Below are positions 56,801-64,000 of a stretch of DNA of 64,000 nt, in pieces; position 1 is the first letter of the stretch, and each line of letters begins with the position of its first letter. A program made the position numbers and the translations under genes. Location: assembly GCF_000347035.1 (NCBI RefSeq), contig NZ_ANIJ01000047.1, positions 377,501 through 441,500 of the forward strand, in the 5' to 3' direction. The notes under the pieces are model-generated. The model saw nothing but the letters and a program-made list of their open reading frames with translations. It made no database searches and was not told where the DNA came from. Source of the stretch: Leptospira sp. B5-022 (GTDB taxonomy: Bacteria > Spirochaetota > Leptospiria > Leptospirales > Leptospiraceae).

Positions 56801-56857
56801 CCTTTAGCGAATTTCCTAAAACGCGCCCAGAACGAGATCGAAACTTTCAATCAGTAG
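53831..56857 (+). CDS. AsmA-like intermembrane protein, YdbH-type
   Basis: 1008 residues from a TTG. One N-terminal membrane helix (about 17-35) anchors a long periplasmic beta-rich region, the AsmA/TamB-like plan; near residues 840-960 the spaced LRVKDIDLKQLLP and KVKADLNLWGRNLG resemble the repeating-groove strands of YdbH. AsmA-like proteins form hydrophobic conduits for phospholipid between membranes. The gene behind codes a DUF1318 (YdbL-like) lipoprotein, as in the E. coli ydbH-ynbE-ydbL operon, which supports the call. The start is uncertain: a TTG at 53855 is also possible. Confidence 0.72.
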   Translation: MASEFLQYLKKKKLRLGIIAGIFLFYHLLFNSITGQILFDKIASSAFAGKFEANVKSFSPLYGFRFTDVKLYPRADWGQKPVLIAKELGISYNLPLIIFGRLKLSKISIHGLELDLLQRGNLWNISSAFPPGKKEEVSTEKTEPLSEIRTYLPVSAFLELELKDINIRVNSENGSKSYSAGLEGLELGFLLDTNRFTRIPFDLNVLDLIDEFQVKLNPENQIKLRFQDSSGGLDHPFRCTWIWERAEGSKSGFHSKLDLGSEKIPIRIANRVSAPFGFSIQYDLDVSPEKKELLLRKLEWKVGEDTWLEGSGKVSDFAADSGNVNLAIQKSRIRLAPLSDFLHSIGFDSFSMSGEASLAPILAEGGWDNLRVLGEIRANGLDFKIGKKRHSVPVFHLDWDIRIDPQSEKGPGPKIPLPWIRSFTFKNLKLIYNEILLEGNLNYSQAEGPNLNLKLDNFGLGEYLKGFSGKFSAELSALGKDFSQLDASLKLKAKGFRFPMDRGNSGNIYLEGGLKAIFLFPKKAWGLEEILVSSLGLQAFSPEGNSAAKLNTGGRIGLGEPFVLDLKKAELDLDLEHLVPILPLSLRETLIPVRNQVGKTIGLDGDFYYSLGSQSQNIQGSLGVDLPGMNLRDGKLSLDLKMMGGPSSKIKIDKLELSAFSRKLHLGLGGELTKASKNGPPPFMGEFIPNLKGELKLLSPKEGGLIKGLFFQGEAGIKFSWFGSLIQGNIISKNSNVLLQSGVCPGYDCKLYRIDGWNADVPFSHDLSVKETKNMIEGSKRKFVMNYGRTPAPNFTIRQIIGNHPSLKGTPFEYSRPKADSPGLSANMEYSENYLRMDYLKVYTLDGEIWGKDMIVNVGSGDPEKMEYSVSLRVKDIDLKQLLPAKTQPKIDDGKVKADLNLWGRNLGDPVPNLNLFFSIYQIGNDFGKSAINIFAPSNILTDFIYGSYAVDKIELELSKGLVYAVILFKRSILGTIIRLENNQVSQQRMPLANFLKRAQNEIETFNQ

Positions 56858-56862
56858 AACTT

Positions 56863-57486
56863 ATGAAGAATATTCTAAAATCTTATTTTATACTTTTTGT
56901 AATCTTCCCTTTATTCGTGTATTGCCCTATCAAGGCTCCTCCGATCACGTTTACCCAGACCCAAACGGCCGCGGAAAAACAAATGTTGGGAGAGGATCGA
57001 AATCTTGAAAAAGACGGATGGCTTATCGCTTCCATTAAAACTTCCTCTTCCGGTTCGGAAATTTGGGAAAAGGATCTGATCAAAGAGGAATTCGGGAATA
57101 CTTCCGATAACCAATTCTATATGGCGCTTCGTATTCTGGCTTATTTGGCGAGAGAGCTGAGAGAATACAGAAGTCTCGGAGTGTTAGCGGAAGGAATCGA
57201 TGGAAAAGTAAGATGGAATCCTAAGATCAGAGAAGCCGGAGCAGGTAAGATCTCTCAAGATCCAAAACAAAAATCCCGTATAGATGATATCGTCAAACTT
57301 ACGAATGAAAATAGAGAGATCGTAATTAAGGAAAAATTAAAGAAGGTTTTTGGTGATCCGAATCGCAGTCTTACTGAAAAAGAAAAGACCGCTATTAAGG
57401 AAAGTGTCCAGACTACTTGGGTTCGTTCTGTGGATGTGGGAGAATATTACGAGGTTTCCGCCGGCAATTGGAAAAAAAAGGAATAA
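56863..57486 (+). CDS. DUF1318 (YdbL-like) lipoprotein
   Basis: 207 residues. Signal peptide with Cys21 in FPLFVYC. After the cysteine, PIKAPPITFTQTQTAAEKQ resembles the short lipoprotein YnbE; the C-terminal part matches YdbL by pattern: LGVLAEGIDGKV, VKLTNENRE and VGEYYEVSAGNWKKK. So one chain may combine the two small partners of YdbH. Five bases after the AsmA-like gene and five before the giant lipoprotein gene. Tyrosine at position -1 of the lipobox is unusual. Confidence 0.78.
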   Translation: MKNILKSYFILFVIFPLFVYCPIKAPPITFTQTQTAAEKQMLGEDRNLEKDGWLIASIKTSSSGSEIWEKDLIKEEFGNTSDNQFYMALRILAYLARELREYRSLGVLAEGIDGKVRWNPKIREAGAGKISQDPKQKSRIDDIVKLTNENREIVIKEKLKKVFGDPNRSLTEKEKTAIKESVQTTWVRSVDVGEYYEVSAGNWKKKE

Positions 57487-57491
57487 GGGAA

Positions 57492-60400
57492 ATGAAACGG
57501 AGTATTTTCCTTTTACCTTTCTTTTTCTTTTATTGTGCCGTTTTTCAATCCTCGGAACGGGTGCGACCGATCGAGTTCGATTACGGTCCGATTTCCAAAA
57601 ACTATTTTAATCCCGAAAATGATAAACCGTTTCCCTTAACGGTCCAAAGAGGGAACAATCTATATAACTCAACCACCAAGGATGGAAGATATCTTTTTTA
57701 TACGACCGGTCAAAAAGGAAATTACGATATTTGGTTTAGAGATCTCAAAAGTTCCATAGTAGTTCCGGTTACGGAACATCCTTCTTCCGAATACAAACCG
57801 GCGATCAGCCCGGATGGAAAAAAACTAGCTTTCGTATCCGAACAATACGACACGGCGGGAGATATCGTCATTTTAGAAATAGAACCTGAAGTCTGGGCAA
57901 AGAGGATGTTGGAAGGAAAAAGGTTCCTAAGTGATGATTTTGAGTTCATTACAAATCCAGAATATTCGAATATTACTAAATCGGATAAATTTTCGGATTC
58001 GGATCCTGTTTGGGGGAAGGACAGTAGAGTGTTGTTGTTCTCTTCCGATAGGCTGACTCCTGGAACTCCCAATCTTATCTTATGGGATACGGAAGGAAAA
58101 GAAAAGCCGGTCTTACTCACCAGGTCCGGAGCGGTAAATCCATATTGGTCGCAAGACGGAAAGACAATTTTATATCTTTCTTATGCGGATTCCAGAGAAG
58201 GAGAGATCTACTCTTTTGATTTGGAGACCAGGAAGACCAAACGACTCACCAACGATAATTATTTGGATTTTTCTCCAAGTTTATCTCCCGACGGAAGGTA
58301 TTTATTCTACACATCCATTCGTTCCGATTCGGATGGAAACCGAAAATTGGATGAAAGAGATAATAGTCTGATCATTCGATTGGATCTTTCCGACATGAAG
58401 GAAAGAAAACTGACCTCCGGAAATTTTTCATTATTCGATACTAGATATTCTTCCTTTAACGGAGGAAGTATCCTGTTTACCGCATCATATTATGGAACCT
58501 TAAATATCTATTTCCTACCTTTGAGCGGATCTATCCCTAAGGCCTCAAATATTTCCGCACAATTCGAACTCGCTAAAGAATACGGAAAAAAACAATCCTT
58601 GGACGATTATCTATTGGCCTTAGATTCCTTGGAATTGTATTTTAAGGAAGATCCACTCTATCCTATTTTTAGGGCCAAGGTCCTAAACGAAAAATATTCA
58701 GTTTTTAAAAAGTCGGGTAAAACATCGGAGATCAAAAAGGAGATGGTTACTTCCCGTTTGGACCCCAAATGGGGATTTGCCTACGTGTTCTATCTGGAAT
58801 CAGAGAATAAAGGGATCTCGGAGATCAAAGAATATTTGTCGAATATTCGCGCTCATGCGGATGCACAGGTGACCGGTGCGATCTTAGAGGAGATCGGAAA
58901 TCTGGAGGAAAAAGCCGGTAGATTAGAAGCGGCTTTGAGTTCAAAACAGGAATTAGCGAACCGATTTCCGGAATATTATAATATTCATGAAATTTTAAGG
59001 AATATCGGCTCTTTGCAACTTAAGGAAGCAAAGAATAAGGACTGGACCATTCCTTTTACACTTTTGCAAGCGGCGAACGAATCCGAATCCAAAACGATAG
59101 AACTTAGGAATTTATACGGACTATTCGAAGAGCAGATCTTAGCGGGTAAATCGGATTCCGAAAAAATTTCTCTCTCCGAAAAAATAGAATCCGCCAATAA
59201 GATCAAAGAGCGTTCTCCGGTAATATATAGATTTTTAATGTATACCAAAGCTGCCGGGCTTTCAGGACAAGGCAGCTTTGCCGATAGTAATTTCCTTCTG
59301 GACCCCTTATTAAAAGAAATAACTCCCAAAGATCCGCTTTTTTTAAGGATACATCTATTAAGATCTTCTAATTTTAAAGGTCTTGGGAGTGTTCGTTATT
59401 CTTTGGAATCTTTACGCACATTTTTGGAAAATTACGATCATGATTCCGGAGTAGAGATCTCCGACAAAGAAATGGAAAGGTTCTTTATTTATTTCGAGAA
59501 TCTTGCCCGAAACTATGAGAATCGATCCGATTTTTTCCAGGCATCACTTCATTATTTTTATAATACCGAAAATATGTTCCTGGCAAAGAGTAAGTCGCTC
59601 TTTCAAGACACGGTTTATAAGGATTACGCCATATATTACCAAAAATTAATGGTGGATACTTCCTTTAAGTTGGCGAGATCGGTAAGCGAGAAAAATGCAT
59701 CCGGTATTTTAGGGAATTTGAATCCACTGGAATTTGATCCATTGGGCAAAAAGGAAGGACTAATTTATATCGATCAGTACTTTGAGAAGGAGAAAATCCT
59801 GCCGAGAGCGAGAGCCTTCTTGGATCTTGCTACATTGTACGGATACGCTTACTATCTGATCAATCGATCCGTGATCCGAGAGACCTATTATTATAATTCC
59901 GGCACAATGGATCGAGTTAAAAAGGAAGCGGCCTTAAGGGATTATAAACAGGCTGAATACGAACTCAGGTGGATCATATTCGCGGAGCCTACGTATCATG
60001 ACGCTTACCAGCTTTTAGGTTGGTTATACCAATATGTGGACATTATGAAGTCCAGAAGGCCTAACGATAAGGAACCCGCCGATGAGGACAAATATAAGGA
60101 CGAATATTCCAAATATTTTCCGGAGAAAAACTTCGAGGAGAATATAGAGTTATATAGTCAGATCTTGGAATTACTCGGCGAAAATTTCCAAAACAAAAAA
60201 GCTCTCTCCGACCTGAGACTAAATTTAGGGAATAATTACTTTTTGCTGAAAAATTATCCTAAAGCGGATGAACAATATTCTTTGGTCGAATTATATTCGA
60301 ATTACATAATATCCAAAGCGCAATTCGAGGATTATAGGCAAAAGGCAGTCTTCTTATTCAATTCCGCGCGCGCTTCTATGTATATGTCCAAGTATGGTGA

Positions 60401-63400
60401 TGCGGTCCGGAAGTTAAAAACCGCTTCGGATATATATTCTAAAAACGAATTTTTGCAATTGTATTCCGGAACTGATTACGCGAAAAACCTACAAAGTTAC
60501 AGGGAAAAGCTCACCTTACTTAGGACCCTAACCGGTTTGTCCTATATGGAATTGGGAGAATATTCGCAGGCGCTTCCGTATCTGACGGAAGCACTAGAAC
60601 TGAACGAACCGTCCCGATTGGTAGATCCGATCAATATCAGAAACGCATTAGCAATTTCTTATCAAAAATTAGGTTATATCTCCAAATCGGAAGAAAATTT
60701 GAAAGAAGCGGAGAAGGAAGCCTATTCCCGCAAAACCCTATGGCTGCCCAAAAAGGTGAGTCCTAAATTTTGGGAATCTGTTTGGGATTCCATTTGGGAT
60801 CTCGTTTTTGAAACGGTACTTCCTGATTCCGTTCGAATTTCGGGTTCCGGTAGATTTCCGGAAGCGATCCCTCCCGTATTCCAGCCGTTATTATCTTCCG
60901 GGATACGAGTAAACAATCTTGTATTAGAACAAAACTATCGTTTGGCAGCGGAAGAAACAAACAAACGATTGGGGTACATTAGTAAGAAAGGACTAGGCAA
61001 AACATTGGCCGGGCAATTAGTGCAGTCCCAATCTTATGGAGACCTAGGATTTTTTCACTATAAAAGAAATGAATTCGAAAAAGCTAAATTGGCTTTTTTA
61101 GAAGAGAACGAATTTCTAAAAGAGTCGGCGAATCTATCCGGAAGATCCACCGGTAGTTTTAAAAGATATTTATACTCCTTGTTCGCCTCAGTAGAAGCTT
61201 CCGACAAAAAGGAAAAAAACGGTTATTCGGAAGAATTAAATAAGGCACTGGAAGAATTGGACAGATTTAAAAGGGAGTCCATGCAAAATTGTATTTCTTC
61301 CTGGTCGGAAGATCCGTTAGAGGGAAATACCGTTTGTTCCCAGGCATTTTATAGGCAATATTATGATTTTGATATATTGAAAGCGACTGTTCTCTATTAT
61401 TTAGGGGAGGAAAATCTAAAAAATGGGGAATGGGTAGAAGGTTTCGAACGATTAGGGGTCTCTTCTTCTTTGTTGGAAACTCCTTCCGGTTTACCGAAAG
61501 AGATCATTGGGCTTTCGAAAGATCCGTTCCCCAGAAAAGAAAGAGTATTACATTTTTTAAGTAGAGCTAGCGTATTTTACAGATTAGGTGATTTGGAAAA
61601 AGCGGAAGAATGCCTAAGGGCCGCGGAAGAAATGGCCAACGATTTTTATTTCGGTGCGGAGCTTATTCAAACCTGGGTCCTACAAGCGAGACTGGATCTG
61701 ATTTCAAAAAGGCCTGACAAGGCAAAAATAAAATTAACCAAGGCAGAAGAACTTCTTAAAAAACAATTCCATTTGATCTCCGACAATAAAAGTTTTCTGT
61801 TAAGGGATTTATACGAGACCAAGATCAGGGCGGAATTCGACTCCGGAAACTCGAATGCAGCTTTTAACGATTGGACTAGGCTACAAAGATTATTAAATTT
61901 CCGTAATTTCCAAAAAGGTAATTGGGAATTTAGGGAAGCCCGGGAAGAATATACAAAATTCGAATCTGATTGGAAAAACTATAGAAACACCTATTTTAAA
62001 TATCAGATCGCTTTGGAAACCAGAGGGGATATCAAAAAAGAGGAGCTTGCATTAACTCAAGCCGCATCTCAGGTTACTAAAACCTTGGGGAACCTAAGGT
62101 CCAAGCTCCCGAAAAAGGTGTCTTTTTTAGATCCTTTCGGTGCAGTTTTAGAGGAAAGTCTAAACCAGGACGAAACTGAAATTCGTTTATTAGAATCGAG
62201 AGGTTCAGTATTTGTACGTATCAAAAATTCCTCCTCTTTAAAATTTATGGATTTTGAGAACGAAACCAAAGCGGAAAGCTGGATCAAATCCCATTTTGAA
62301 AAATCAGGTCGTAGTCTGCTTATAGATCCTGGAAATACTTCCGTAGGCGAGAAGTTAGACTCTCAACTTTTCCGGGTCAGTTTTAAACTTTCTTCTTCCG
62401 TTTTAAATAAGGAAGAAAAAACTCCCAAAGTGATCTCTTCATTTTTACCGATTTCCGGATGGAATTATAGAAGGGTAGATTCCGACTCTTGGACTTCTAT
62501 ATTAGAAGATACTGATGTTCTTGTAAGTCCATTTCCGGAGATCAAAGGAGATTCTGCCTTCGGGGAAAGAAAAAGAGACACGTTGGAACTCCGGGAAATT
62601 TTTTCCAGAGAGCATAGATTAGGCGCAGTCATACTTACATATTCCGAAAGGCCGAGCTGGCAGCAGATCTTAAAGATCTATACGGGACTTTCGGGTTCCG
62701 GTGTGAATGTAATGTATCTATGCCCCGGCGAAGCTTGTGTAAAAGAGTCCCTTGAGGAAATTTTTACAGGGAAAGTTTCAAATAATTCTACGATCCGCTT
62801 CGGAATACTTTCGGAAAGGCCTGGAAATAGAAACATAGAAGCGGAAAAACTTTTTGCCAAGTCGAGAAAAGATGAAAGGATAGCGGATTTATCGGAAGTG
62901 TTTTCCGATCTGCATAAAGCCCGGTCTTACGCGGAACCGAATTCTCATTTGGCTCTAAAAATTGAATCGGATCTTTTGAGAGCTTATCAAAGATTAAAGC
63001 CAGATCTATCTTTGGATAAAATTTTCTCCTTACGTTATGAGAATAGGGATCTAAATTCTCAAAGGGAATTGGGTTTAAATTTATGTTTGTCCAGGTTACT
63101 TGAAACGGAATTTAAGGAGTGTGGTGAGGTCCCTTTGCCGGAGGCGAAGATAGAAATTCTAAACGGGATCTTGTCTTTAAAGGAAGGAAAATTCCCCGGC
63201 ACATCTTTAAACGCAAATATTTCCGCGGATAGATATGATCCGTTCCTATTTAGATTAAAACTTTCTAATTTGGCTTTGGAAGCGTATTATCCGGATCTAG
63301 CTTCTACTCAGCTTGGACTTGCAAAACAATTTATCACTTCCGGTACGGATCTGGAAAATTGGAAGAAGATGGAGGCTCGGATCCGAAAAGAACGAGCACT

Positions 63401-64000
63401 TTTGGAAGAAGAGGAAGATTTATACGAATATTCCGATCGAATCGAAAGGGATCCCAAAGAGAGAAATTATCAAAGGCATTTGGCATATTTAGAAAATCGT
63501 AAAAAACTCGGACATAGGATATCTCCACTTTCTTTGTATTCGGAGATCCATAGTTCTTCTACGGCTTTATTCCAAACCTTGGATGCGGAGACTCGATCTT
63601 CCGTTTTGGATCTTCTTCGTTATTCTCTTCCCGAAGAGACTGGAAAGGAGATGGAAGAATTTTTACATTCTTTTACGGATCTGGAAAAACTTAAGAAAAA
63701 TTCCCCTAGACAAACAAGGATCATGCTGGAGTTTGCAAAAGCGTATCTCTCCAGGGGAGATTACGATAAGGCAAAGTATTGGGTTTCTAAATCTCAAGGA
63801 ATTTCGGATGAGTTCCATTCTTCCGAGATAGAATTTATTAATTCTAAAATTTCTTATTTGGAAGGCAAAAGACCGGACCAAATACGCGGATCGAATTTTT
63901 CGGAATATCTTTCCGAATACGAAACTGCCTCTTCTAAAAAGTCGGCCGAGTTTGTGGAATTGGCGAATTGTTTTGTTAAGCACAGAAGAAAGAAAAAATT
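57492..64000 (+). CDS. Giant TolB-propeller/TPR lipoprotein with degenerate CHAT-like domain, 3'-truncated
   Basis: I read the frame codon by codon from the ATG at 57492 to the window end: no stop, at least 2169 residues, so the gene continues outside. Likely lipoprotein: PFFFFYC, Cys15. Residues about 55-340 hold TolB-like propeller blades (ISPDGKKLAFVSE, WGKDSRVLLFSSD, WSQDGKTILYLSY, LSPDGRYLFYTS). Then TPR-like helices to about 1530. Residues about 1540-1770 follow the order of a CHAT protease domain, but the catalytic His and Cys positions seem lost (LTYSERP in place of LSAC). TPR-like helices resume to the end. Five bases after the DUF1318 gene. The CHAT reading is tentative. Confidence 0.85.
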   Translation, partial: MKRSIFLLPFFFFYCAVFQSSERVRPIEFDYGPISKNYFNPENDKPFPLTVQRGNNLYNSTTKDGRYLFYTTGQKGNYDIWFRDLKSSIVVPVTEHPSSEYKPAISPDGKKLAFVSEQYDTAGDIVILEIEPEVWAKRMLEGKRFLSDDFEFITNPEYSNITKSDKFSDSDPVWGKDSRVLLFSSDRLTPGTPNLILWDTEGKEKPVLLTRSGAVNPYWSQDGKTILYLSYADSREGEIYSFDLETRKTKRLTNDNYLDFSPSLSPDGRYLFYTSIRSDSDGNRKLDERDNSLIIRLDLSDMKERKLTSGNFSLFDTRYSSFNGGSILFTASYYGTLNIYFLPLSGSIPKASNISAQFELAKEYGKKQSLDDYLLALDSLELYFKEDPLYPIFRAKVLNEKYSVFKKSGKTSEIKKEMVTSRLDPKWGFAYVFYLESENKGISEIKEYLSNIRAHADAQVTGAILEEIGNLEEKAGRLEAALSSKQELANRFPEYYNIHEILRNIGSLQLKEAKNKDWTIPFTLLQAANESESKTIELRNLYGLFEEQILAGKSDSEKISLSEKIESANKIKERSPVIYRFLMYTKAAGLSGQGSFADSNFLLDPLLKEITPKDPLFLRIHLLRSSNFKGLGSVRYSLESLRTFLENYDHDSGVEISDKEMERFFIYFENLARNYENRSDFFQASLHYFYNTENMFLAKSKSLFQDTVYKDYAIYYQKLMVDTSFKLARSVSEKNASGILGNLNPLEFDPLGKKEGLIYIDQYFEKEKILPRARAFLDLATLYGYAYYLINRSVIRETYYYNSGTMDRVKKEAALRDYKQAEYELRWIIFAEPTYHDAYQLLGWLYQYVDIMKSRRPNDKEPADEDKYKDEYSKYFPEKNFEENIELYSQILELLGENFQNKKALSDLRLNLGNNYFLLKNYPKADEQYSLVELYSNYIISKAQFEDYRQKAVFLFNSARASMYMSKYGDAVRKLKTASDIYSKNEFLQLYSGTDYAKNLQSYREKLTLLRTLTGLSYMELGEYSQALPYLTEALELNEPSRLVDPINIRNALAISYQKLGYISKSEENLKEAEKEAYSRKTLWLPKKVSPKFWESVWDSIWDLVFETVLPDSVRISGSGRFPEAIPPVFQPLLSSGIRVNNLVLEQNYRLAAEETNKRLGYISKKGLGKTLAGQLVQSQSYGDLGFFHYKRNEFEKAKLAFLEENEFLKESANLSGRSTGSFKRYLYSLFASVEASDKKEKNGYSEELNKALEELDRFKRESMQNCISSWSEDPLEGNTVCSQAFYRQYYDFDILKATVLYYLGEENLKNGEWVEGFERLGVSSSLLETPSGLPKEIIGLSKDPFPRKERVLHFLSRASVFYRLGDLEKAEECLRAAEEMANDFYFGAELIQTWVLQARLDLISKRPDKAKIKLTKAEELLKKQFHLISDNKSFLLRDLYETKIRAEFDSGNSNAAFNDWTRLQRLLNFRNFQKGNWEFREAREEYTKFESDWKNYRNTYFKYQIALETRGDIKKEELALTQAASQVTKTLGNLRSKLPKKVSFLDPFGAVLEESLNQDETEIRLLESRGSVFVRIKNSSSLKFMDFENETKAESWIKSHFEKSGRSLLIDPGNTSVGEKLDSQLFRVSFKLSSSVLNKEEKTPKVISSFLPISGWNYRRVDSDSWTSILEDTDVLVSPFPEIKGDSAFGERKRDTLELREIFSREHRLGAVILTYSERPSWQQILKIYTGLSGSGVNVMYLCPGEACVKESLEEIFTGKVSNNSTIRFGILSERPGNRNIEAEKLFAKSRKDERIADLSEVFSDLHKARSYAEPNSHLALKIESDLLRAYQRLKPDLSLDKIFSLRYENRDLNSQRELGLNLCLSRLLETEFKECGEVPLPEAKIEILNGILSLKEGKFPGTSLNANISADRYDPFLFRLKLSNLALEAYYPDLASTQLGLAKQFITSGTDLENWKKMEARIRKERALLEEEEDLYEYSDRIERDPKERNYQRHLAYLENRKKLGHRISPLSLYSEIHSSSTALFQTLDAETRSSVLDLLRYSLPEETGKEMEEFLHSFTDLEKLKKNSPRQTRIMLEFAKAYLSRGDYDKAKYWVSKSQGISDEFHSSEIEFINSKISYLEGKRPDQIRGSNFSEYLSEYETASSKKSAEFVELANCFVKHRRKKK

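Overview
The window is a stretch of spirochaete chromosome, almost certainly Leptospira. Three things point there: adjacent flaA2 and flaA1 genes for the periplasmic flagellar sheath, a very long GreA with an N-terminal extension as in other spirochaetes, and many spirochaete-type lipoproteins. Lines I counted by hand are about 42-45 % G+C. That is above the roughly 35 % of L. interrogans and fits an intermediate or saprophytic species; the species is an inference. There are no rRNA or tRNA genes, no insertion sequences, no CRISPR and no prophage genes.

Layout. 1-7.0 kb: a tight plus-strand run tyrA(partial)-aroA-cmk-rpsA-TPR membrane protein-hisG-rpmF-plsX (aromatic amino acids, nucleotide, translation, histidine, lipid). 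7.2-11.0 kb: fabG, terminator, acpP-rnc-Nudix-aroB. 11.3-21.3 kb: MscS channel, a small membrane protein, pyruvate kinase, HDAC-like deacetylase, an unknown gene, a receiver-PP2C phosphatase, a DUF4105 (Lnb-like) protein with a small lipoprotein, and a lone GH36 alpha-galactosidase. 21.4-27.6 kb: an RNase D-like exonuclease, radA, two unknown envelope proteins, a PUR-domain nucleic-acid-binding protein and flaA2-flaA1. 27.9-33.9 kb: the composite GreA, a FliL-like protein, an M23 peptidase and an LptE-like lipoprotein. 34.1-42.8 kb: fur-tgt, a STAS protein, a LysM lipoprotein, nadC, a RelA/SpoT enzyme and a peptide-binding lipoprotein. 42.8-48.1 kb: a kinase-like protein, purB, a YeeZ-like reductase, a membrane AraC regulator and a sterol-desaturase-type hydroxylase. 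48.3-53.3 kb (minus): a GT2 transferase, a GT-C membrane transferase and a PAS histidine kinase. 53.5-64.0 kb: an operon of STAS, an AsmA/YdbH-like protein, a DUF1318 (YdbL-like) lipoprotein and a giant lipoprotein that runs off the window.

Genes that seem to act together: the plsX/fabG/acpP lipid set; PUR plus FlaA2/FlaA1 and the FliL-like protein in motility; the PP2C phosphatase with two STAS proteins that may form partner-switching circuits; and the terminal operon, which recalls the E. coli ydbH-ynbE-ydbL intermembrane lipid-transport genes with a giant TolB-propeller/TPR/CHAT-like lipoprotein added. That last operon is the best candidate here for an undescribed system. A second theme is a dispersed intergenic repeat built of CTCTGTG/CTCCGTG units (seven places), often right after a terminator and sometimes carrying a nested TGTAGGAACTCCTACA-type palindrome.
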